Shown: piece after piece, positions 43,267-52,350 of the stretch
Layout: every line of letters starts with the position of its first letter
Numbering within the stretch: the stretch's first letter is position 1
Assembly (NCBI GenBank): GCA_944392785.1
Contig: CALXXW010000006.1
Coordinates: 1 to 53,232 of the forward strand
DNA length: 53,232 nt
Reading direction: 5' to 3'
Source of the DNA: an uncultured Alphaproteobacteria bacterium
Lineage (GTDB): Bacteria > Pseudomonadota > Alphaproteobacteria > CAAHEQ01 > UBA3637
Position numbers and translations under genes: made by a program
The notes under the pieces: model-generated
Database searches by the model: none
Seen by the model: only the letters and a program-made list of their open reading frames with translations
Told to the model about the DNA's origin: nothing

Positions 43267-43295
43267 AGTTTAGCCTTTTTGGGTCCGTCTGTCAA
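43267..43295 (-). promoter_or_regulatory. Predicted rho promoter
   Basis: Minus strand TTGACA (complement of 43290-43295), 17-bp spacer, TAAACT (complement of 43267-43272). Confidence 0.75.
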
Positions 43296-43306
43296 GAGGG
43301 TATCAA

Positions 43307-43339
43307 CAAAAAGCTCATTTTTGGGAAATGAGCTTTTTG
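43307..43339. terminator. Terminator of thrS
   Basis: A 14-bp perfect stem CAAAAAGCTCATTT/AAATGAGCTTTTTG, 5-nt loop, just past the thrS stop and before the rho promoter. Confidence 0.9.
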
Positions 43340-43358
43340 TGAACATGACAGCCGAAAA

Positions 43359-45293
43359 TTATAAATCCAGGGCCTTTGTCCGTATTTTTCCTAGGATGCG
43401 TTCAAGGAAATCACTGAATTGAATTTGATTTTCTTGATGATTATCTCGGAAACGGACAGAAATGGTATTCGTTTCCAGCTCCTTATCTCCCAAAATAATC
43501 GCATAGGGAATTTTTTGATTGTGCGCTTCGCGGATTTGGTAGCCAATTGTATTGGAGTGACGCTCCATTTCGGCACGAATCCCATGAGACTGCAACGTTT
43601 CAACCAGTGCTTGGCCGGCCGAACGATGTTTATCCGAAACCGGTAAAACACGCACTTGAATCGGCGCAAACCATACAGGAAATGCCCCGGCAAAGTGTTC
43701 GGTGATGATACCAAAGAAACGTTCCAGCGAGCCGTAAATAACACGGTGAATGACAACCGGTGTTTTTTCGCTACCGTCCGAATCCGTATAATGGCATCCA
43801 AAGCGACCGGGTAATTGGAAATCCAGTTGGAAGGTGCCTGTTTGCCACTCTCTTCCCAAAGCATCTTTCATTTGAATGTCAACCTTGGGACCATAGAAAG
43901 CGCCGTCTTTTTCTTTGATTTCATAGTTGCCCTCTCCAAAGCGTTTGTCCAAAATCCGTCGCAGAGCGGCTTCGGCACGGTTCCAGTCTTCAATATCCCC
44001 AATAAAATCATCCGGACGTGTCGATAATTTCATGGTGTATGTCAGACCAAATAAATCATAAAATTTATCGGCTAATGCGAAGAGACGTTCATACTCTTCT
44101 TCAATTTGATCAACGGTGATGAAAATATGGGCGTCGTCTTGGTGGAATTCTCGAACACGAAACATACCGTTAAGAGCGCCGGAGGCTTCATTCCGATGTA
44201 TCATATCCACATCGGAAAAACGAATGGGTAGATCTTGGTAGGAACGCGTTTTGAGATTGAATAACAACATGGTTGAAGGACAGCTCATCGGTTTGAGAGC
44301 ATAGGCCTCTGTCTCCGGCATATCGACGCTGGTCAATAAATACATGTCATCTTTGTAATGCGCCCAGTGACCCGATGTTTCCCATAGAACACGACTGTTC
44401 ATCAAAGGACCGGCAAACTCTTGATAGCCGGCTTTTTCATGTTCCTGCCTCCAAAAATCAAGTAAGATATTATACATTTTCAATCCCTTGGGAAGCCAGT
44501 AAGGGCACCCGGGAGCCGTCGGATCAAAATAAAATAAGTCCAAAGCACGCCCGATTTTGCGATGATCCCGCTTTTCTGCTTCCTCTAACAGAGTAAGGTA
44601 GGCGTTGAGATCTTTTTCCGACCAAAAGGCCGTCCCATAAACGCGTTGGAGTGACTCGCGCGAGCTGTCTCCGCGCCAATAAGCCGCCGCCACTTTCATC
44701 AGCTTGAAAGCTTTCCCCAGTCGTCCCGTGCTGGGAAGATGCGGCCCTCGGCACAATTCAACGTAATCGCCTTGTGTATACAAAGAAACCGTCTCTACTT
44801 CGGCAGGTAAATCGTTAATTAATTCAACTTTATAGGGTTCTTGTCGTTGTGTGAAAAAAGCTATCGCCTCTTTTCGGCCCATTTCCGAGCGGACAATAGG
44901 ATAATCCGCCGCAACGATCTCGGCCATCTTTTCTTCGATTTTATGTAAATCGGCCTCTTTTAAAATAATCCCGAAAAAGTCATAATAAAAACCATTATCA
45001 ATGGCTGGACCAATGGTGGCCTTGGCTGAGGGATACAGGGATTCAACAGCGTGTGCCATGACATGTGCAGCCGTATGACGCAGGATGGATAAAGCCAAAG
45101 GACTTTTGGTTGTCACGATAGAAACTGTCGCGTTCGTTGTAATGGGTGTTGTTAAATCGGTTAACGTGCCGTTTACCTCGGCTGCTAATGCGTTTTTTGC
45201 AAGACCATCACTGATTTTTTGAGCCACTTGAAGTGCGTTTATCGGTGCTTCAAATGACAGCGTTGCCCCATCCGGCAATTTAATTTCTATCAT
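43359..45293 (-). CDS. thrS: Threonyl-tRNA synthetase
   Basis: About 644 residues: TGS domain (IEIKLPDGATLSFEAP), editing domain with HTAAHVMAHAV and the later Cys in YVELCRGPHL, class II catalytic core (MSCPSTMLLF, FRVREFHQDDAHIF) and anticodon-binding domain. The start at 45293 has AAGAAAGG 6 nt upstream; an ATG two codons earlier is too close. No T-box is seen in the leader. Confidence 0.97.
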   Translation of the reverse strand: MIEIKLPDGATLSFEAPINALQVAQKISDGLAKNALAAEVNGTLTDLTTPITTNATVSIVTTKSPLALSILRHTAAHVMAHAVESLYPSAKATIGPAIDNGFYYDFFGIILKEADLHKIEEKMAEIVAADYPIVRSEMGRKEAIAFFTQRQEPYKVELINDLPAEVETVSLYTQGDYVELCRGPHLPSTGRLGKAFKLMKVAAAYWRGDSSRESLQRVYGTAFWSEKDLNAYLTLLEEAEKRDHRKIGRALDLFYFDPTAPGCPYWLPKGLKMYNILLDFWRQEHEKAGYQEFAGPLMNSRVLWETSGHWAHYKDDMYLLTSVDMPETEAYALKPMSCPSTMLLFNLKTRSYQDLPIRFSDVDMIHRNEASGALNGMFRVREFHQDDAHIFITVDQIEEEYERLFALADKFYDLFGLTYTMKLSTRPDDFIGDIEDWNRAEAALRRILDKRFGEGNYEIKEKDGAFYGPKVDIQMKDALGREWQTGTFQLDFQLPGRFGCHYTDSDGSEKTPVVIHRVIYGSLERFFGIITEHFAGAFPVWFAPIQVRVLPVSDKHRSAGQALVETLQSHGIRAEMERHSNTIGYQIREAHNQKIPYAIILGDKELETNTISVRFRDNHQENQIQFSDFLERILGKIRTKALDL

Positions 45294-45353
45294 TTTCATC
45301 CTTTCTTTATTAGAGATTAAACTATGTATCTTGTGCTTCAAAATACAGAAGGC

Positions 45354-45382
45354 ATTTTACACTGATTTACAATAAAAGTCAA
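45354..45382 (-). promoter_or_regulatory. Predicted thrS promoter
   Basis: Minus strand TTGACT (complement of 45377-45382), 17-bp spacer, TAAAAT (complement of 45354-45359). The rest of the gap up to 45498 shows no other site. Confidence 0.75.
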
Positions 45383-45498
45383 CGCGCAAAAGGTTGGGAT
45401 ATAATTTTATTTTTTAACCATCGGCTTGCCGGTAAGTGTAGAAAGAAAATAGAAAAAACACGAGGGCTTTTTTTAAAGTCACCGATAAAGGGGCCATC

Positions 45499-45531
45499 AA
45501 AAAATCACCGGAGCGATGCCGGTGATTTTTT
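45499..45531. terminator. Terminator of fba
   Basis: A 13-bp perfect stem AAAAAATCACCGG/CCGGTGATTTTTT with a 7-nt loop, 20 bp beyond the fba stop. Confidence 0.92.
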
Positions 45532-45552
45532 TTTAAGCGCTTTAATGCCCTG

Positions 45553-46617
45553 TTAACGGTTGATTTTCGGTGCTAATTCACCAGAGGCATAACGTGCCGC
45601 CATGTCGGCCAGTGAAATGGGGCGAATATGCGCCGCTTGACCGGCTGCGCCAAACTCTTGATAACGAAGTTCACAAACCGCTTGCATGGCATCCATGGCC
45701 GGTTTGAGGTATTTGCGAGGATCAAACTCCTCCGGTTTCGTGACAAAGACTTTACGGATGGCTCCGGTCATGGCCATACGTAAATCCGTGTCAACATTGA
45801 CTTTGCGGACCCCGTACTTGATCGCCTCTTGAATTTCCTCAACAGGAACTCCGTATGTTTGCGGCATCTTTCCGCCATAAGCATTAATAATATCCTGTAA
45901 ATCTTGAGGAACGGAAGAAGAACCATGCATCACCAAATGTGTGTGGGGCAATTTCTCATGAATTTTTTTAATGGTATCTATTGATAAAATGGCACCGTCC
46001 GGTTTACGCGTAAACTTGTAAGCTCCGTGGCTGGTCCCGATCGCAACGGCCAAGGCGTCAACGTGGGTCTCTTCCACAAAGCGAACGGCATCATCCGGAT
46101 CTGTCAGCAATTTTGATTTATCAATGGCGCCATCAAATCCGTGGCCGTCCTCTTTTTCCCCTTTGCCCGTCTCCAGTGAGCCGATAACACCGATTTCCCC
46201 TTCAACAGAAACACCGATTTGATGGGCTGCTTGTGAAACTTCCCGAGTCACTCGAGCATTGTATTCGTGTGTCGCAGGCGTCCCGTCCGGCATTAAGGAG
46301 CCATCCATCATGACAGAGGTAAATCCGTTGGACATAGCCGAAAAACAAACCTCAGGTGTCGGACCATGATCCTGGTGAACACAAATCGGTAAATCGGGAT
46401 ACATTTCCGTCCCCGCAACCATTAAATGTTTTAAGACGGCATCATTGGCATAGGCGCGAGCCCCCTTGGACGCTTGAATAATAACCGGGGCGTTGACTTT
46501 GTGAGCCGCAGCTAGAATAGCCAAAACCTGCTCCATATTGTTAACGTTAAAAGCGGGAATACCGTAGCCATGTTCGGCGGCATCGTCTAAAAGTTGGCGT
46601 AAAGAAACAAGAGCCAT
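45553..46617 (-). CDS. fba: Class II fructose-1,6-bisphosphate aldolase
   Basis: 354 residues. The zinc and catalytic segment is ICVHQDHGPT; VEGEIGVIGSLETG and HGSSSVP are family motifs, and the phosphate-binding part is GVRKVNVDTDLR. It splits fructose bisphosphate in glycolysis or builds it in gluconeogenesis. It lies near tkt, which links central sugar pathways. Confidence 0.96.
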   Translation of the reverse strand: MALVSLRQLLDDAAEHGYGIPAFNVNNMEQVLAILAAAHKVNAPVIIQASKGARAYANDAVLKHLMVAGTEMYPDLPICVHQDHGPTPEVCFSAMSNGFTSVMMDGSLMPDGTPATHEYNARVTREVSQAAHQIGVSVEGEIGVIGSLETGKGEKEDGHGFDGAIDKSKLLTDPDDAVRFVEETHVDALAVAIGTSHGAYKFTRKPDGAILSIDTIKKIHEKLPHTHLVMHGSSSVPQDLQDIINAYGGKMPQTYGVPVEEIQEAIKYGVRKVNVDTDLRMAMTGAIRKVFVTKPEEFDPRKYLKPAMDAMQAVCELRYQEFGAAGQAAHIRPISLADMAARYASGELAPKINR

Positions 46618-46667
46618 TTCATTTTCCTTTCTGTTATTATGTTAAAATAATGATGTTTGATGGGACC

Positions 46668-46696
46668 GTTATAGCATATCTTGTTGTGGCAATCAA
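46668..46696 (-). promoter_or_regulatory. Predicted fba promoter
   Basis: Minus strand TTGATT (complement of 46691-46696), 17-bp spacer, TATAAC (complement of 46668-46673). Confidence 0.65.
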
Positions 46697-46732
46697 GTAA
46701 AAACCTTCAGGGGGTATTTGTTTATAATCAGC

Positions 46733-47644
46733 TCAGCGGTGTTTTTGTCGGTTATAAAGAGCATAGGATACGGCACTTAAGACCACCCCTAACGGTAGCA
46801 GTGTCAATCCTGCGCCGGTCCAACCGTCAAAAACTTGAAAGTATAACATCATAAAACGGCACGTTAATAAAAACAGGGTTAAATTGAAGACGCGGATTTT
46901 TTGTGCATACAGAGCATAAATGGCTAAGAGCCCTAAAAAGCCTCCGGCAACCAAAAAGCCAAGCCAGGAGTCTTGCATGCTGATATCTCCCAGGTAGAGA
47001 ACAACATAGTAGAGGGCTATGCTCCAGTGATAGACGCCCCGCATAAAAGGTGTCGGTAAATGATCGCTGAGTAAAATAAGACCAAGCAAAACAGTCGATA
47101 CAAGGGCGGTTGTCAAAAAGGGCATTTGAGCAAAAAAGAGAAGTAAAAACTCTAATTTGACATACCCTAAAATACCTCCTAAAAATAACGGAATCCACAT
47201 GTGCGATAATACGGGACGGTGACTTAACAAGACAAGGATAACCGATAAAGCCGCCCAAAGTAGAAGACCTTGAGGCGTCTCCAGCGGAAGATTAAAAACT
47301 TGTGCCACCAGACCAATGCAGACACCTACCATTAAAAAGGCTATCAATAACCCCATTTCCGCCAGAAGATGCCGCTCTCGTTTAACCCAATAAAAAGATA
47401 GAAAAACAGCACCGCCTAACCCGACAAAGGCGCTTGTCAATTTGATAAATGCGGGGATGCTTTCCCAATGCTCCGTTATAAGAGAAATGATGCCAAGAGC
47501 GCTACAGAGAAGCCCCAACCAGAGTAAACCCAATATCCAAAAAGGCTTCTTTTTTTGAGATTCATAAGCTAAAATCGCTTGTGCCGTTTGGCCGTCTATA
47601 ACACGGGCATTTTTCCACTCGGTTGTTTGCTGTATCACATGCAT
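46733..47644 (-). CDS. DUF2157-type integral membrane protein
   Basis: About 303 residues. A short cytoplasmic start (about 45 residues, with QTAQAILAYESQKKKPF) is followed by nine or ten membrane spans. The N-terminal segment and first spans (GLLCSALGIISLITEHWESIP) are of DUF2157 type. No function is known. The start at 47644 overlaps the tkt stop region (TGACATG) and has GAGGAGA upstream, so it is translated after tkt. Confidence 0.78.
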   Translation of the reverse strand: MHVIQQTTEWKNARVIDGQTAQAILAYESQKKKPFWILGLLWLGLLCSALGIISLITEHWESIPAFIKLTSAFVGLGGAVFLSFYWVKRERHLLAEMGLLIAFLMVGVCIGLVAQVFNLPLETPQGLLLWAALSVILVLLSHRPVLSHMWIPLFLGGILGYVKLEFLLLFFAQMPFLTTALVSTVLLGLILLSDHLPTPFMRGVYHWSIALYYVVLYLGDISMQDSWLGFLVAGGFLGLLAIYALYAQKIRVFNLTLFLLTCRFMMLYFQVFDGWTGAGLTLLPLGVVLSAVSYALYNRQKHR

Positions 47645-47645
47645 G

Positions 47646-49625
47646 TCAATCTCCTCTTCGTATAAGCTCCTGTGCCAGTGAAACGATGTTTTCGGGGGTA
47701 AAACCAAACGCCTGTAAGACATCTTTGGATTTACCGGAGGCACCGAACGTATCCACACCTAAAATGGCTCCGGATACTCCCAGGTATCTGTCCCATCCGA
47801 AAGAGGCTCCCGCCTCAATGATGAGTCGAGGAGCATCGCCCAAAACGGCTTGACGATAGGAAAGAGGTTGTGCCTCAAAAAGTTGTGTGCAGGGTAAAGA
47901 TACAACGGCAGCCGCCACTCCTTGCTCGGCCAGTAATGCTTGTGCACGGACGGCCAGAGACACCTCGGACCCCGTCGCAATCAATGTTATGTCACGTTTT
48001 CCCGATGGCTCGGAGAGGACATATCCGCCCAAAGACGTTTTATTGTGCGTGCCGTCCGAATCCGTCCGAACGACGGGGAGCTCTTGTCGGGAGAGAGCTA
48101 AAACGGACGGTCCTTGAGTGTGCTTCAACGCGATGGCATAGCTTTCAACGGTTTCAATGCTGTCGGCAGGACGAAAAAGTAAAACATTCGGTGTCGCTCG
48201 TAAAGAGGCTAGCTGTTCAATAGGCTGATGTGTTGGACCATCCTCGCCCACACCTATGGAATCATGTGTTAATACATAGATTTCTTGTAAGCTCATCAAA
48301 GCAGCTAACCGGAGAGCCGGCTTGAGGTAATCCACAAAAGATAAAAATGTCCCGGCATAAGGAATAAGACCGCCATGAGCCGCTAATCCATTCATAATGC
48401 CCGCCATTGCATGTTCGCGAATACCATAGTTGATATAATTGCCGGCATAATTGCTTTTTGAAATACCTGAAGACGCGCTTGTATCCGTGAAAGAAGCGGC
48501 CGACAAATCTGCCGAGCCGCCAATCAGTTGCGGTATCAAGGGAACCAATGTCTCTAAAACTTGCTGAGAGGCTTTACGGGTGGCAATCGGTTTTCGGGTT
48601 TGAAGAAGTTCTTTTTTCAAGTCGTTTAAAGCGTGAACGGCCGTGGTGGAAATTTTGGATGACAATCTGTCCAAAAAGGCCTTTTTTTGTGGGGAGTGTG
48701 CCAGGCGTTCTTCCCATTGTTGACGGGCTCCTTCTCCTTTCGCACCGACGGCACGCCAGGCGGACAGAATGTCCTCGGGCATCTCAAAGGGCGGAGCTTC
48801 CCATCCTAATTGTCGCCGCAAGCCGGCACACTCCTCTTTCCCGAGTGGAGAGCCGTGCGCTTTGGGGGTTCCGGCTTTTGTTGGTGCTCCAAAACCGATG
48901 GTTGTCGTGCAGGCAATTAAGGTAGGCTTCGTCGCGGTTTGGGCTTTTTCAAGAGCCTTTTCGATAGAGGTAGAACGGTGACCGTCACAAGATAAGACGG
49001 ACCATCCGTTGGCTTCAAAACGCTTTTTGATATCCGTTGAAGACGCTAGATTCGTCGTCCCGTCAATCGTCATATGATTGTTGTCCCATAAGACGATCAA
49101 TTTATTCAGACGCCAGTGACCGGCCAAAGCGATTGCTTCCTCCGAAATGCCTTCCATCAAGCAGCCGTCCCCAACAAAGGCATAGGTTTTATGATCCACC
49201 AGTAAATCGCCAAAGCGAGCATTCATCAGACGTTCAGCCAAAGCCATGCCGACCGCACCGGCTAAGCCTTGACCTAAGGGTCCTGTTGAAAAATCTACTC
49301 CGTCTAACAGGTTGCGTTCGGGGTGTCCGGCTGTTCGACTGCCAAACTGTCGGAAGTTTTTCAACTCTTTCAACGAGGCTTGTCGAAAGCCCGTCAAATA
49401 CAAAAGACTATATAACAGAGCCGACCCATGTCCGTTTGATAAAATAAGTCGGTCGCGATCAAACCACTGAGGATGTGATGCATCAAATTTTAAAAATTTT
49501 TGCCATAGAACAGAGGCTATGTCCGCCATCCCCAAAGGCATACCGGGGTGACCGGAGCCGGCCTGTTCAATCATATCAACGGACAAAATCCGTAAAGCGT
49601 TAGTCATTTTGTGGTACATTTTCAT
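47646..49625 (-). CDS. tkt: Transketolase
   Basis: 659 residues. The thiamine-diphosphate domain has GSGHPGMPLGMADI, GPLGQGLAGAVG and FVGDGCLMEGISEEA; the pyrimidine domain has NYGIREHAMAGIMNG and GEDGPTHQPIEQLASLR. It moves two-carbon units between sugar phosphates in the pentose phosphate pathway. AGGAG lies about 9 nt before the ATG. Confidence 0.97.
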   Translation of the reverse strand: MKMYHKMTNALRILSVDMIEQAGSGHPGMPLGMADIASVLWQKFLKFDASHPQWFDRDRLILSNGHGSALLYSLLYLTGFRQASLKELKNFRQFGSRTAGHPERNLLDGVDFSTGPLGQGLAGAVGMALAERLMNARFGDLLVDHKTYAFVGDGCLMEGISEEAIALAGHWRLNKLIVLWDNNHMTIDGTTNLASSTDIKKRFEANGWSVLSCDGHRSTSIEKALEKAQTATKPTLIACTTTIGFGAPTKAGTPKAHGSPLGKEECAGLRRQLGWEAPPFEMPEDILSAWRAVGAKGEGARQQWEERLAHSPQKKAFLDRLSSKISTTAVHALNDLKKELLQTRKPIATRKASQQVLETLVPLIPQLIGGSADLSAASFTDTSASSGISKSNYAGNYINYGIREHAMAGIMNGLAAHGGLIPYAGTFLSFVDYLKPALRLAALMSLQEIYVLTHDSIGVGEDGPTHQPIEQLASLRATPNVLLFRPADSIETVESYAIALKHTQGPSVLALSRQELPVVRTDSDGTHNKTSLGGYVLSEPSGKRDITLIATGSEVSLAVRAQALLAEQGVAAAVVSLPCTQLFEAQPLSYRQAVLGDAPRLIIEAGASFGWDRYLGVSGAILGVDTFGASGKSKDVLQAFGFTPENIVSLAQELIRRGD

Positions 49626-49651
49626 CTCTACTGTCTCCTGGTTATATAAGG

Positions 49652-49753
49652 GATGGTTTGCTTGCCGGCAAACCGTCTAAAGTCGATCTTTCTTTTTTTA
49701 TTACATCATTGCCCCTTAAAAAGCAACCGTGCGAATCGTAAAAAAGCGATTCG
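49652..49753. promoter_or_regulatory. tkt promoter and leader hairpins
   Basis: The tkt promoter is TTGCTT-17-TAATAA on the minus strand (complement of 49698-49726). Its leader carries GGTTTGC/GCAAACC (about 49652-49671). A second hairpin, CGAATCG/CGATTCG (49732-49753), separates it from the divergent nrdD promoter. The whole gap 49626-49998 has no gene. Confidence 0.55.
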
Positions 49754-49773
49754 TCCCTATGTTTCTGTCATTT

Positions 49774-49803
49774 TTGACATAAGGAAGAATGCACCCCTAT
49801 AAT
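49774..49803 (+). promoter_or_regulatory. Predicted nrdD promoter
   Basis: TTGACA (49774-49779), 18-bp spacer, TATAAT (49798-49803). It would give a leader of about 190 nt. Confidence 0.7.
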
Positions 49804-49967
49804 CGGTTTTGTCAAAAAAGAGGGTTTTTGTCAAAAAGGCCTGTCCAAACGCAGCATGAAAAAATAAAGATTTCTCAATCTCTTGGAGAAAAAAAATAAA
49901 AAGCAGTAAAATAAAGATTGACCTTTTGTTCAAAACATATTTTTATGAACACAAGAAAGATATAAAA

Positions 49968-49983
49968 ACACTATATGTTGTAT
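49968..49983 (+). promoter_or_regulatory. Probable NrdR box
   Basis: ACACTATATGTTGTAT agrees with the NrdR consensus (ACACWATATATWGTGT) at all but three or so positions. It lies 15 bp before the nrdD start. No clear second box was found at the usual 31-32 bp distance. Confidence 0.5.
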
Positions 49984-49998
49984 TTATAGTCAGGAGAA

Positions 49999-52062
49999 AT
50001 GCACTACATGTTGGAAAATATACAAAATTCAAAAGAAAACGTTCAAACCGAAATTGCGCCGTTGGCAGATGTGATTAAACGAGATGGTGAACGGTGTTCT
50101 TTTGATGCCGCACGCATTCTGTCCGCTATTGTCAAAGCCGGAGAGGCAACCGGGGAGTTCGGTACGGATGAAGCCAATCTGTTAACGGGACAAGTGATCA
50201 AAGTCTTGAAATATCGCTTTAGTGACAAGGTGGTTCCGACTGTTGAACAAATACAAGACGTTGTTGAGCAGACGTTGATTTCGGCCAATTACTATAAAAC
50301 GGCGCGCGCTTATATCGTCTATCGAGAGCAACATGAAAAGATGCGGCGTGATCAAAAGGCTTTCGTGGATGCTATTTCCTCCATTAACGAGTATATCAAC
50401 CGATCGGATTGGCGTGTCAGTGCGAATGCCAATCAAGGATACTCACTGGGCGGTCTTATTTTAAACGTTGCGGGAAAGGTCGTGGCCAATTATTGGTTGA
50501 CGCATGTATATACTCCTGAAATCGGGCAGGCTCATAAGAACGGTGATTACCATATCCACGACCTGGATATGCTGTGTGGCTATTGTGCCGGGTGGTCTTT
50601 GCGCGTGTTGTTGGAAGAGGGCTTTAACGGCGTTCCCAATAAAGTTGAATCCAATCCGCCGCGTCATTTGGTATCCGCTTTCAGTCAAATGGTCAATTTC
50701 TTGGGAACGCTTCAAAACGAATGGGCCGGAGCTCAGGCTTTTTCTTCGGCAGATACATATTTGGCGCCGTTTGTCCGAATCGATAACTTGACCTATGAAG
50801 ATGTCAAACAAGCCATGCAGTCCTTTATCTTTAATTTAAACGTGCCATCACGTTGGGGAACTCAAACCCCCTTTACCAATTTGACATTCGACTGGACATG
50901 CCCTGTGGATTTAGCAGATAAACACCCCATCGTCGGCGGTAAGGTTCAGGATTTTACCTTTGGGGACTTGCAAGAAGAAATGAATATGATTAACCGCGCC
51001 TTTTTGGAGGTGATGGGTGAAGGTGATTCAAAGGGGCGCCCCTTTACTTTCCCAATCCCGACCTATAATATCACCAATGAATTTCCTTGGGATTCGGATA
51101 ATATTGATTTGTTGTTTGAAATGACGGCAAAGTATGGCTTACCGTATTTTTCAAATTATATGAATTCGGATATGAAGCCCAGTGATGTGCGGTCAATGTG
51201 TTGTCGGTTGCGTTTGGATTTGACAGAGTTAAAACGTCGGGGAGGCGGGCTTTTCGGTTCGGCTGAACAAACCGGATCTATCGGTGTCGTGACTATCAAC
51301 TGTGCGCGTTTGGGGTATTTGTATAAAAACAATGAAAAAGCTCTGTATGAGCGTCTGGATGAGTTGTTGGAGTTGGCAAAAACATCTCTGGAAATTAAAC
51401 GCAAAACAATATCCATGCATATGGATCGAGGCTTGTATCCTTATACAAAGCGATATTTGGGATCCTTCCGTAATCATTTTTCGACAATTGGCGTGAATGG
51501 TATCAATGAAATGATCCGTAATTTTACAAATGATCAAGAAAATATCACAACACAAGCCGGACGCGCTTTCGCTAAAGATTTTCTGACCTACATTCGGGAA
51601 CGCTTGATCGCTTTCCAAGAGGAGACGGGTAATATGTATAATCTGGAAGCAACACCGGCCGAAGGAACAACATATCGGTTTGCTCGCGAAGATAAAAAGC
51701 GCTATCCGGATATTCTGCAGGCCGGGACGGAGGAGGCTCCTTATTACACCAATTCGTCACAACTACCCGTTGGCTTTACGGATGACCCCTTCTTGGCTTT
51801 GGATTATCAAGATGAGCTGCAAACACAATACACAGGAGGAACCGTGCTGCACCTGTATATGAATGAGCGTATTTCATCTTCTACCTCTTGTAAAGCATTG
51901 GTCAGACGGATTCTGGAAAACTATCGGTTACCCTATATTTCAATCACCCCGGTTTATTCTATATGTCCGAAACATGGCTATATTAGCGGGGAGCATAAGT
52001 ATTGTCCGATCTGCGATAAGGATATTATTCAAAGAACACGACAAATAGAGAGCGCGGCTTAA
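49999..52062 (+). CDS. nrdD: Anaerobic ribonucleoside-triphosphate reductase, catalytic chain without glycyl-radical domain
   Basis: 687 residues. An N-terminal ATP-cone (VIKRDGERCSFDAARILSAI, about 24-115) precedes the ten-stranded barrel (YHIHDLDMLCGYCAGW, GVVTINCARLGYL, STIGVNGINEMIRNF). Near the end is the zinc site ICPKHGYISGEHKYCPICDKD. In ordinary NrdD the glycyl-radical loop (TRVMGY-type) follows the zinc site; here the protein stops about 13 residues later. The missing part is encoded by the next gene. It makes dNTPs without oxygen. The start is ambiguous between 49999 and an ATG 9 nt on (50008); AGGAG lies close by. Confidence 0.95.
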   Translation: MHYMLENIQNSKENVQTEIAPLADVIKRDGERCSFDAARILSAIVKAGEATGEFGTDEANLLTGQVIKVLKYRFSDKVVPTVEQIQDVVEQTLISANYYKTARAYIVYREQHEKMRRDQKAFVDAISSINEYINRSDWRVSANANQGYSLGGLILNVAGKVVANYWLTHVYTPEIGQAHKNGDYHIHDLDMLCGYCAGWSLRVLLEEGFNGVPNKVESNPPRHLVSAFSQMVNFLGTLQNEWAGAQAFSSADTYLAPFVRIDNLTYEDVKQAMQSFIFNLNVPSRWGTQTPFTNLTFDWTCPVDLADKHPIVGGKVQDFTFGDLQEEMNMINRAFLEVMGEGDSKGRPFTFPIPTYNITNEFPWDSDNIDLLFEMTAKYGLPYFSNYMNSDMKPSDVRSMCCRLRLDLTELKRRGGGLFGSAEQTGSIGVVTINCARLGYLYKNNEKALYERLDELLELAKTSLEIKRKTISMHMDRGLYPYTKRYLGSFRNHFSTIGVNGINEMIRNFTNDQENITTQAGRAFAKDFLTYIRERLIAFQEETGNMYNLEATPAEGTTYRFAREDKKRYPDILQAGTEEAPYYTNSSQLPVGFTDDPFLALDYQDELQTQYTGGTVLHLYMNERISSSTSCKALVRRILENYRLPYISITPVYSICPKHGYISGEHKYCPICDKDIIQRTRQIESAA

Positions 52063-52100
52063 AAACCGTCAAAAAGATATATCAATTAAAGGAGGATATG

Positions 52101-52286
52101 ATGACAGATAAAGAAATCTTAGAAAAAAACGAAGCACAACGTCAACCAGTCGAATGCTGGACGCGTGTCATGGGATATTTTCGCCCAGTGACACAATTTA
52201 ATCGGGGAAAACAAAGTGAGTTCAAAGAGCGGGTTTGGTTTACAGAAGATAAGGCTTGTGCCTGTGAGATGAAAAAAGCCGTCTAG
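52101..52286 (+). CDS. Stand-alone glycyl-radical subunit of NrdD
   Basis: 61 residues from the second of two adjacent ATGs, which has AAAGGAGG at good spacing. VECWTRVMGYFRPVTQFNRG and KQSEFKERVWF match the C-terminal glycyl-radical loop of NrdD; G25 in RVMGY is the radical-bearing glycine. It lies 35 bp after nrdD in a different reading frame, with its own ribosome site, so it is a separate gene and not a stop-codon artefact. A tail with CAC follows. The design resembles GrcA/YfiD, the spare radical domain of pyruvate formate-lyase. Confidence 0.88.
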   Translation: MTDKEILEKNEAQRQPVECWTRVMGYFRPVTQFNRGKQSEFKERVWFTEDKACACEMKKAV

Positions 52287-52303
52287 TTGTCAGGGATAGT
52301 CAT

Positions 52304-52331
52304 AAAGGGGGCTTGCTTCAAGCTCCCTTTT
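52304..52331 (+). terminator. Hairpin between the radical subunit and nrdG
   Basis: Stem AAAGGGGGCTTG/CAAGCTCCCTTT (one G-U), 3-nt loop, followed by TTAAC. It may partly stop transcription so that less activase than reductase is made. Confidence 0.6.
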
Positions 52332-52350
52332 AACAAGGAGAAAGCATACG

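Noticed and set aside
45294-45498. T-box or riboswitch ahead of thrS
   Set aside because: A normal promoter is present and the leader is about 55 nt with no T-box motif or specifier stem.
52063-52100. Frameshift or read-through joining NrdD to its radical domain
   Set aside because: The two frames differ, the gap holds a strong AAAGGAGG ribosome site, and no homologous linker is encoded; a separate gene fits better.
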